Shown here: one piece after another, positions 10,997 through 17,648 of the stretch
How the letters are laid out: every line of letters starts with the position of its first letter
Position numbering within the stretch: the stretch's first letter is position 1
Source of the DNA: Conidiobolus incongruus B7586
Lineage: Eukaryota > Entomophthoromycota > Entomophthoromycetes > Entomophthorales > Conidiobolaceae
Assembly (NCBI GenBank): GCA_000697335.1
Contig: JNEM01012412.1
Coordinates: 1 to 17,648, forward strand
DNA length: 17,648 nucleotides
Direction of reading: 5' to 3'
The notes under the pieces: model-generated
The model's database searches: none
What the model was told of the DNA's origin: nothing
The model's input: only the letters and a program-made list of their open reading frames with translations
Program-made: the position numbers and the translations under genes

Positions 10997-11313
10997 TCAA
11001 CTAAAATCAGATTCTGGTGGAATTGGTGCTTTGGGATGTTTCGCTTCCATATGTTGTACGAGCACCTTGTAGTTAGAGGCTGGAGACTAGAAATTTTGTT
11101 AAACAATTTTTCGAATTTGATATGAATTAATTACTTTGCAATTGGGGCAAACAATTTGTAAACCAGCTTTCCTAGCTTCAAATTGGCTGACGCCTCCCTT
11201 TCTTGCAGCAGCCGCCTTTTGAGCTCTCTCTCTAATTATTTTGTAATTAAATAAAAAAATAATTGAAATTGTTATATTTACCTAGCTTGTTCCTTTTGTT
11301 TACCTCTAGTCAT
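10997..11313 (-). CDS. ZNF706-like small C2H2 zinc-finger protein (three exons)
   Basis: A 72-residue protein encoded by three exons, missed by simple ORF scanning. Exon 1 is 11313-11282, exon 2 is 11231-11135 and exon 3 is 11086-10997. The introns are 50 and 48 nt, with GT...AG ends (GTAAAT...TTAG and GTAATT...CTAG). The joined frame has a basic, Lys/Gln/Ala-rich N-terminus starting MTRGKQKEQARERAQKAA. It continues to one zinc finger, CPNC - 12 residues - H - 4 residues - H, and ends KHPKAPIPPE. This matches animal ZNF706 and plant At2g23090-type proteins (SERF-like N-terminus plus zinc finger), which are about 76 residues and nearly universal in eukaryotes. ZNF706 acts in translational/transcriptional control and protein-aggregation biology in animals; the role in fungi is not established. 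A TTTCAG just before the ATG may be the acceptor of a further 5'-UTR intron. Confidence 0.88.
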
Positions 11314-11666
11314 TCTCGCCCTGAAAGCTAAAAATATGTATATCAATATAGAGACAAGAAATTATTTGGTATCAAAATTCTCTTATATATTGTAAAAAAA
11401 GTTGATTACCAGCTGATCTATTGCTAAGCTGAAGTATTTATTCACTGTAATCAATTATTAAAAGCACCTAAGCATCAAAGAGTTAATCTGAGGATATTCT
11501 TGAATGATTATGGGTTATTGGATTATTTAATTAAAACTATCCCATAATCATAATTCAAATTATAGTGTCTATAAGTTGATCATTCCAACTGATTATGAAA
11601 TATTATCATTAGAAAATAAAAATACTCTATATATTATATATTAACTTAAATTAATAATAAATAATC
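11314..11666. promoter_or_regulatory. Shared divergent promoter region
   Basis: 353 bp separate the start codons of the minus-strand zinc-finger gene and plus-strand SF3A2. A TATA-like ATATATAAG for the zinc-finger gene lies at about 11382-11390 on the minus strand, about 70 bp before its ATG. A TATATATTATATATTA for SF3A2 lies at 11628-11643. Between them is a perfect 11-bp inverted repeat (11504-11514 and 11541-11551). All of these are sequence matches only, and AT-rich DNA makes TATA-like strings common. Confidence 0.5.
11504..11551. repeat. 11-bp inverted repeat in the divergent promoter
   Basis: ATGATTATGGG at 11504-11514 and its exact reverse complement at 11541-11551 are separated by 26 bp. 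The arms contain the only GGG and CCC in their neighbourhood. This makes the pair less likely to be an AT-composition accident and plausible as paired binding sites for one factor. Confidence 0.5.
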
Positions 11667-12404
11667 ATGGATTATCAAAACAGAGTGGGAAGCAAACCGG
11701 GTTCAGGAGGTGTTATGAGCGCCAGTGAGAGTAATGTCGACAGGAGAGAGCGTTTGAAAAAGTTGGCTATGGAAACCATTGACCTCGCAAAAGATCCCTA
11801 TTTTATGAAAAATCATTTGGGTTCTTATGAATGTAAATTATGCTTAACATTGCATACAAATGAAGGTTCTTATCTAGCACACACTCAAGGAAAGAAGCAT
11901 CAGACCAATCTGGCTAGAAGAGCTGCCAAAGAAGCTCGTGACTTTAACCAGGTCCAGCCTATGGTAGCTCAGCCCACAGTGCCTCAAGTACGTAAGAATT
12001 TCTTTAAAATTGGCCGTCCTGGTTACAAGGTCACCAAAATCAGAGATCCCATTACTGGACAATTTGGCTACTTATTCCAAATTCAATACCCTCAAATTTC
12101 CCTAGATGTCGAACCCAAATATCGTTTTATGTCTTCTTTCGAACAACATATTGAACAACCCGACAAAAATTATCAATATGTCATCTTTGCTGCTGAACCA
12201 TACGAAAGTATTGCATTTAAAATTCAATCTAAAGAAATTGATAAATTTAGCGATAAATTATTTACGTATTGGGATAGTGATAGTAAACAGTACAGTTTTC
12301 AATTTTTATTTAAAAATGAAAGAAGTGTAGCTCATAAAGATTATGGATCTCTAACCAATAATAGTAAACCTAACGGTTTAAATCCTTATGAGAATGGTAA
12401 CTAA
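11667..12404 (+). CDS. SF3A2: Splicing factor 3A subunit 2 (SF3a66 / Prp11)
   Basis: A 245-residue subunit of the SF3a complex of U2 snRNP, needed in the nucleus for branch-site recognition and pre-spliceosome assembly. The N-terminus is almost identical to the family (GSGGV, DRRERL, DPYFMKNHLGSYECKLC). A matrin-type zinc finger has C56, C59, H72 and H78 (C-x2-C-x12-H-x5-H), followed by GKKHQTNLARRAAKEA. The central domain with KIGRPGYKVTK, LFQIQYPQI, RFMSSFEQ and AAEPYESIAFK binds SF3a60/SF3a120. The C-terminus ends soon after QFLFKNE. It lacks the long proline-rich repeats of the animal protein and is close in size to yeast Prp11 (266 residues). No intron is present. ATG 11667 gives the conserved MDYQNR start. 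It is divergent from the zinc-finger gene. Confidence 0.97.
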   Translation: MDYQNRVGSKPGSGGVMSASESNVDRRERLKKLAMETIDLAKDPYFMKNHLGSYECKLCLTLHTNEGSYLAHTQGKKHQTNLARRAAKEARDFNQVQPMVAQPTVPQVRKNFFKIGRPGYKVTKIRDPITGQFGYLFQIQYPQISLDVEPKYRFMSSFEQHIEQPDKNYQYVIFAAEPYESIAFKIQSKEIDKFSDKLFTYWDSDSKQYSFQFLFKNERSVAHKDYGSLTNNSKPNGLNPYENGN

Positions 12405-12602
12405 TCAATTATATATATATAACATTGTATATTTAAAAATAAAATCATTCTTGTGATACTTTTCACTAATTTTTAGGCTATCAATAACTTCGCCAATATG
12501 TTATTTTAAATATTGAATGATTGTCATATACAAATTTTTATTCATTTATGGTCTTCAGCATTATAATTAATATTTTTAAGGAATTTTTGTAATATTCAGA
12601 AA
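12405..12602 (+). other. SF3A2 3' flank
   Basis: About 200 bp from the SF3A2 stop to the outer end of repeat copy D. It contains the likely 3' UTR, and no other gene is visible. Confidence 0.55.
12438..12443 (+). terminator. Putative poly(A) signal of SF3A2
   Basis: AATAAA begins 34 nt after the stop codon, a plausible distance for a short fungal 3' UTR. A single hexamer in AT-rich DNA is weak evidence by itself. Confidence 0.45.
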
Positions 12603-13895
12603 TATTACCACAGAATTGAAGAATTGGGAAAATTTTTAATTTCCAATTTTTTAAGCATACTATTAGTTTCAGAAAAAAATATATATACAAAATAAATAGG
12701 ATAATAAATTATATTAAACTATATATATAATGTTTTTTTCATTAAAACATGAACTTTTAAATGTTTATTGCTTAATTTAATCATGCTTAAATCAAATGGT
12801 AATCACTAAAAGTTTTTTATTTTAGTATTAATAAAACTTAACCATAAGCTTTCTAAAATCATTTAAAATTTACAAGCAATATTTAAAGATAATGTTTTAT
12901 CTAAATCAACTATTTATCACTTAGTAAATAATTTTAAGATTAATAAAAAAATTATTTAAAACTTTTTAAATTTAAAAAATATTAATTTTAATTAATACTC
13001 TTTTAATTATTAATATAGTAAAAAAATATATTAATATATACTTTTTTATTTTAGTTAAAAGTTATTAAAATACTTTAATATTAATTATATTAGTATATTA
13101 TATATACTAAAGTTTAAACTTAGATTAATCAATAAAAATATAAAATAAATACCATATAATATAACTAAAGTTTAAAATAGTTAGAATAGCTATAGTTAAA
13201 TAAAACTTACTAAGTTATAACTAAAATTGAAAATTTTTTATTGTAAATTATTATAATTAATAGATTATAAATCTCTTTGTATAATTCTTTATTAAAATAT
13301 AAATTTAAATATTAAGTTAATATAATCCCTTTTATAAATTTCAATAAATAAACATTTTATTGATAAGTGAATATTAATTGTGATAATAAATTATAATGAT
13401 ATATAGTTTTTCATGTAGTTTTTAAAGGTAAATTAATTAATCATAAGTTTGATATTATATTTTTAAATAAAATAATATTTAATTTTTCTAATTATAAATT
13501 AAAATAAATATTATTTTACATGATAATTGTAAAATACATAAAATTAAACATATAAAGAAATTTCTCTTTAAAAAATTAGGAAGTATTAGTATATTTAGTA
13601 TTTTCATTAGACTATAACATATATGATTATAATTGTTTTAAGCAATTAAAAAATTAAGTTATAAGCAATAAAATTTCAAAAAAAAATATTAATTGGTTTG
13701 TAAAATGTTAAATTTTAATCTTTAACAAAAAGAATTATTAAGTGATAGAAACTTATTAAAAGTATATTAAGAGTTATTAATAATAAAAGTGTTTATTAAT
13801 TTTATATTGTGTATTAATTTTTATAACTTAAATATTGAAATGTTTATTTATTTTCAATCTCAAAAAATTCTCAATATTTAAAATTCAGAGTAATA
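12603..13895 (-). repeat. AT-rich 1.3-kb repeat, copy D
   Basis: A full-length inverted copy of about 1293 bp. Its reverse complement follows copy C from end to end, and 12770-12990 reversed matches 7750-7970 closely. The outer ends read TATTACCACAGAATT (12603 onward) and, reversed, TATTACTCTGAATTTT (13895 backward). They form imperfect terminal inverted repeats of about 40 bp. No clean target duplication is visible and no coding frame is present. Confidence 0.72.
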
Positions 13896-14038
13896 AAATC
13901 AGAATAAATTATAAAATAGTAAAATGGTACGAAATATATTATTACATTTGAATATTAGACAGTTTTTATTTATATTGTAATAAAACATTTTGATAAATGT
14001 AAAATTTAAATATATAACAACACCGATGATTGTATAAG

Positions 14039-14044
14039 TTTATT
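14039..14044 (-). terminator. Putative poly(A) signal of the minus-strand GPCR
   Basis: AATAAA on the minus strand begins about 40 nt after the receptor stop codon. It lies in the 188-bp gap between the gene and repeat copy D, which holds nothing else. Confidence 0.45.
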
Positions 14045-14083
14045 AAATATCATTACATCTAGAATAGTATAAATATTCAAAAG

Positions 14084-15028
14084 TTAAGATCTTAATAACC
14101 TTTTAATCATTGACTTCCATTTAGCTTGCCACCTTACGAATAGAATTTGGAATTCGTTATTCACTTCAGGCTGGAAAGATATGGTAATTACTGGATTAAT
14201 AGACATCGAAATATGAACCGAAACAAAGATAATTGCATCCAATATAGGCGACCTCTTAAAGCCAATGGCAAACTTTAATATCATTGTAATATAAGATTTC
14301 ATAAAGGTCAAATTATATAGAAAGAATACGAATAATATTTGGACGATGATTTTTCTCTTTTCTTTTTTGATGATCCTGAGTAAGTCTTGGTCATTGCAAC
14401 TTTCCGCTTCGGATTTCATTGTATTCAATTTTTTATTCGCTGTCCAACCAATTGCAATATAACAATACGTGGTAATCCAACACGGAATAAGAAAGCAGAG
14501 TGATAATAGAATCATCATTGTATTGGAGAATTTATCAGGATTTAAAAACGGCTGACACTGAAGATAAGAAGGTGTTGGCTTTGCATCCTGATTAATAGAT
14601 CCTATTAAATATATCACAGTACAGGGTAAGATTCCAGCTAGAAATGTACCAACCCAAAACTTCAAACTCTTTTCACATTGATGGCATACAATGAAATATC
14701 GAAGCAGGGACAATATTGTTACCATAGCAATTTCAACTCTAAGAATCCACTGCATTATAAACCCAGAAGCATAACAAGCAGTATTCAAAGGGTCGAAGAA
14801 ATGGTACCCATATATCAATTTTAGGATAGCATTAACTAGTAGTGTAGAGCCCATTAATATCTCAATAAATGATAGTAATAACATGAGTTTAATTTCAGCT
14901 GATCTTGTCGTAAATTTTACTATTAGAATATAGGCCAATAAACTATTTAATATATCCATTAATATTCCAAATATTATTAATATACTATTGAAGACGATGT
15001 TAATAAAATTTAAATCATTAAAATCCAT
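14084..15028 (-). CDS. Class A-like G protein-coupled receptor (family A)
   Basis: A 314-residue seven-helix receptor, intronless and intact, paralogous to the gene at 10036-10983 and closest to the pseudogene at 4625-5560. Predicted helices lie at about 10-37, 46-72, 88-111, 122-145, 169-194, 225-250 and 262-285. It has C85 at TM3 paired with C158 in the second outer loop (PSYLQC), Arg-Tyr after TM3 (LRY 109-111), IPCW in TM5 and Asn-Pro in TM7 (278-279). The family signature SFQPEVNNEF follows, where helix 8 would begin. Like its paralog it has Glu in TM2 (FIEILMG) and lacks CWxP in TM6. The basic C-terminal tail is only about 25 residues. Location is presumably the plasma membrane; ligand and G-protein partner are unknown. 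ATG 15028 gives MDFNDLNFI, matching the paralog start. Confidence 0.88.
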   Translation of the reverse strand: MDFNDLNFINIVFNSILIIFGILMDILNSLLAYILIVKFTTRSAEIKLMLLLSFIEILMGSTLLVNAILKLIYGYHFFDPLNTACYASGFIMQWILRVEIAMVTILSLLRYFIVCHQCEKSLKFWVGTFLAGILPCTVIYLIGSINQDAKPTPSYLQCQPFLNPDKFSNTMMILLSLCFLIPCWITTYCYIAIGWTANKKLNTMKSEAESCNDQDLLRIIKKEKRKIIVQILFVFFLYNLTFMKSYITMILKFAIGFKRSPILDAIIFVSVHISMSINPVITISFQPEVNNEFQILFVRWQAKWKSMIKRLLRS

Positions 15029-15412
15029 CTTAGTAATTTTTTTAAAAATTGGACTTAAGTATTGTTGAACAGTTATAGTCTCATATTTATATATAAATAC
15101 TTCAAATTATTAAGTCATATCCATATATGTATCCAATACATTTAATTACTTTAAATTGTAACTTTGCAAATGTTAACCAATTAAATATTTTCCTTGAATA
15201 GAAATTGAAAATTTAATAAAGCAAGGTGTTTCAATTTAAAATTTTATTCAAATTTTAAACTGCATAAACTGTTTGAATGACTTACACTGGTAAATTCCAG
15301 TAGGATTCGTAATAAATAGTAAAATTAAGTCTACATTTGTTAATACCTTAATATTTGAAATACTTATAATATTGGAATGAGCAAACCTATCAAAACAAAA
15401 TTTCATGACATC
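15029..15412. other. Upstream region of the minus-strand GPCR
   Basis: 384 bp between the receptor start and the nested LTR pair. Apart from the TATA-like element at 15084-15099 I see no feature. The LTRs therefore lie within promoter distance of the receptor. Confidence 0.5.
15084..15099 (-). promoter_or_regulatory. Probable TATA element of the minus-strand GPCR
   Basis: Read on the minus strand, TATTTATATATAAATA lies about 57-72 bp before the ATG. It is a good TATA match at a reasonable distance, though such strings are common in this genome. Confidence 0.4.
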
Positions 15413-16330
15413 TGTCACCAACCGAGCAACTGACCGATGTTAAGTTTTCACTTGTCTCTCGAATAGGTGGCTATACTATCGAGTGACTCCCCTTGCTTGA
15501 TCCCGAAGAGCCATTATTACGAGATCCACCTAGCCGTGTCAAGAATGAAAATTTTAAGGACTGTTGCCTCAAGTAACAACGACAGTCAGATTTCTATTAC
15601 TGTTTTGACAATCGGAGTTTCTAAATAAGTGAGAACTTTTTCCACTATATGGGGAGCAGTAGCTACAAGCTGGGTGGCCAGACGAACCCTGGCTACTTCA
15701 TCGTATGGAGTTACTCTAGGATCTACTAAAGCTAGGGCGGACATTGTGTCCCGGTCAGTTTTACCATAATAAACACGTTTCAAATTAAATGAATCGAACA
15801 ACCGTTAGTTGCCTAATTTGATAGTAACTAATTTGTTGTATTTTATTAGTGAACTTTGTTAGTTTTTACAGTCCTTAGCAGATTCATTCCCGACGGGGTT
15901 CAATGAATCTTGTGTTAGTGGCTGTTCGTGGCTAAGCAGGGGAACTCACTTGATAGTATAGCCACCTATTCGAGAGACAAGTGAAAACTCAACATCAGTT
16001 CGTCACTCGACTGGTGACAAAGACTATAAAAAAATATAAGTTCAATAATAAAACAGGACAAATTATTTACCATCAAATAAGGCAACTAACGATTGTTTGT
16101 TTCATTTGATTTGAAACGTGTTTATTTTTGTTAAGCTGATCCAGACACAATGTCCGACTTAGCTCTAGTAGATCCTAGAGTGACTCCATACGATGAAGCA
16201 ATCAGGGTTCGTTTGGCTACCCAGCTTGTAGCTACTACTCCCCATATGATAGGAAAAGTCCTCGCCTACTTGGAGACTCTTCGTCAAAACGGTAGTGGAA
16301 ATCGGACTGTCATTGTTACTTGCGGCAACA
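15413..16330 (+). mobile_element. Solo LTR, 458-bp family, copy 3 (interrupted by copy 2)
   Basis: The older LTR of a nested pair. Its first 149 bp lie at 15413-15561 (start TGTCACC) and the remainder at 16020-16330 (end GGCAACA), with another LTR inserted between. The second part keeps a TATAAAA at 16025-16031 and the conserved LTR-borne reading frame from ATG 16150. Here that frame runs past the LTR end to 16368. The flanking pentamers, ACATC and ATACC, match at only three of five positions, so the target duplication is eroded or lost. No gag-pol interior is present. It is a fossil broken by one large insertion. Confidence 0.8.
15562..16019 (-). mobile_element. Solo LTR, 458-bp family, copy 2 (nested)
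   Basis: A complete 458-bp LTR on the minus strand, starting TGTCACC at 16019 and ending GGCAACA at 15562. It is exactly the length of copy 1. It sits inside copy 3 in the opposite orientation, flanked by AGGAC (15557-15561) and AAGAC (16020-16024), a 5-bp target duplication differing at one base. The LTR-borne reading frame begins at ATG 15744 on the minus strand and is broken in this copy. Because the two LTRs are inverted, the region imitates a 607-bp transposon with 152-bp inverted ends, which it is not. Confidence 0.82.
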
Positions 16331-16573
16331 ATACCTATCCTAATATGAAACGAATTTTAATACAGTGAAACGTGATAATTCAAGAGCTTAGATATAAATA
16401 ATATTGAAAGTATAATTTATTGAGCAATCTACCTCATTTAATTTAGGTAAGCAAAATTGATCACAGTTAAATGGTCCTATTAAGATCATTTCAAAAAAAT
16501 AATGATCACAAATAAAATTTTTTGTTAACATCCTTAAATTATTTCAAGTATCAAATATATATCAAAAATTATC
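16331..16573. other. Intergenic spacer
   Basis: About 240 bp of AT-rich sequence between the nested LTRs and repeat copy E. Nothing else was recognised. Confidence 0.5.
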
Positions 16574-17648
16574 TTTTTACTTTATATTTTAAATAATGAG
16601 AAATTTCTGCAATTAAAAATAAATAAACATTTTAATATATGATATATAAAAATAAATATATAATATAAATTTAATAGTTTCTTTTATTATTAATAACTTT
16701 TTGTTATATTTTAAATAAACTTCTAATATTTAAAAATTGTTTTTTTATTAAAACTAAAATTTAATATTTTAGAAACCAATTAAATTTTTTTATAGAAATT
16801 TTTTTTCTTGTAAGCTAGTTTTTTAATTATTTAAAGCAAATATAATTACATAAGTTATAATCTAAAGGATATACTTGATATGGTAGTTTTTTCTAATTAT
16901 TTTCAATTAGAAAATTTTTTACAGTTTTAAATTTATATATTTTATAATTATTATACAAAATAATAAATTTTCTTAAATTATATTAAAAATATTAATTAAA
17001 AATAACCTTATTTAAGAAACTAATATAAAGTTTATAATTAATTAGTTTTTTTTTAAAAATTAAATAAAAGTAACATATACCATTATAATTTATTATAATA
17101 CTTAATATTTACTTATTAACAAAATATTTATTTAAAAGGATTTATAAAAAAAATTAATTTAACTTAATTTAATATTTTAATTTATATTTTAATAAGGAAT
17201 TATATATAAAAATTTAAGATTAATAAATTATCATTATTTACTATCAAAGCTTAAATTTCTAATAATATTCTAGTAAGTTTTATTTAATAATAACTATTTT
17301 ATTTTTTTGTAAACTATAATTAAATTATAAGTTATTTATTTTTAAATTATTATTTATTAATTTAAATTTAAACTTTGATATATATAAATTATTTATAAAA
17401 CTAATATTAAACTATTTTGGTAATTTTTTAACTATAATAAAAATTTATTTTTAATATATTTTTTCACTTTATTAATAAATAAAAATATAATAGTTAAAGT
17501 TAATTTCTTAAATTTTATCAGGTTTTCAATAATTTCTCACTTAATTTTAAATAATTTATTTAACAATTAATAGTTGATTTAGATATTATTTTATTATCAA
17601 AAGTTATTTATAAATTTTAAGTAAATTTAAATAGTTTATAGTTAAATA
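16574..17648 (+). repeat. AT-rich 1.3-kb repeat, copy E (partial)
   Basis: A plus-strand copy cut off by the window end after about 1075 bp. It follows copy C closely throughout: 16690-16820 matches 6950-7080, and 17500-17648 matches 7770-7905. It is more AT-rich than copy C, with most differences being C to T or G to A. Its left end begins near TTTTTACTTTATATTTT. No coding frame is present. Confidence 0.7.

Noticed and set aside
11874-12330. Open frames on both strands within SF3A2.
   Set aside because: They are shadows of the highly conserved SF3A2 frame.
15413-16019. A 607-bp MITE-like element with 152-bp terminal inverted repeats.
   Set aside because: The inverted ends are explained by a minus-strand LTR inserted into a plus-strand LTR of the same family. 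The isolated copy at 3831-4288 has no inverted end, has TG...CA termini and an exact 5-bp duplication, and is exactly as long as the nested copy.
1-17648. CRISPR array, bacterial operon, or rRNA.
   Set aside because: There are no regularly spaced short repeats, no bacterial-style genes and no rRNA signature. Introns, TATA boxes and the gene content are eukaryotic.

Overview
The window looks like nuclear DNA of a very AT-rich, early-diverging fungus, most likely an entomophthoralean such as Conidiobolus. Three things suggest this: introns of only 48-50 nt, ordinary eukaryotic housekeeping genes, and a cluster of rhodopsin-like (class A) seven-helix receptors, which Dikarya essentially lack but which I recall as numerous in Conidiobolus. 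The species is inference. G+C is very low between genes and clearly higher in genes and young insertions.

Genes. There are four apparently intact protein genes and one dead one. Three are paralogous class A-like GPCRs: a pseudogene at 4625-5560 (+), an intact gene at 10036-10983 (+), and an intact gene at 14084-15028 (-). Between the last two lie the splicing factor SF3A2/Prp11 (11667-12404, +, intronless) and a small three-exon ZNF706-like C2H2 zinc-finger gene (10997-11313, -). The zinc-finger gene is divergent from SF3A2 across a 353-bp shared promoter region. It is convergent with the middle GPCR, with only 13 bp between the two stop codons.

Repeats. About a third of the window is one ~1.3-kb AT-rich repeat without a reading frame, present five times in both orientations (1-768 -, 1180-2451 +, 6832-8139 +, 12603-13895 -, 16574-17648 +). 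Both ends carry similar imperfect inverted repeats beginning TATTA, so it looks like an old non-autonomous DNA transposon. It has decayed mainly by C/G to T/A change.

Two kinds of younger, GC-richer LTR fossils sit on top of this. A 458-bp solo LTR family occurs three times: alone at 3831-4288 with an exact 5-bp target duplication (TTTAT), and as a nested pair at 15413-16330 where one whole LTR lies inside another in the opposite orientation. This LTR carries a TATA box and a conserved reading frame that starts inside the LTR, as gag does in yeast Ty1. A different 334-bp LTR-like segment (769-1102, -) sits in the first AT-rich repeat.

The remaining AT-rich stretches (2452-3830, 5561-6831, 8140-10035) show no gene I can support. 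The genes do not form a pathway: two housekeeping genes are embedded in a dispersed receptor family whose members are separated by transposon debris.
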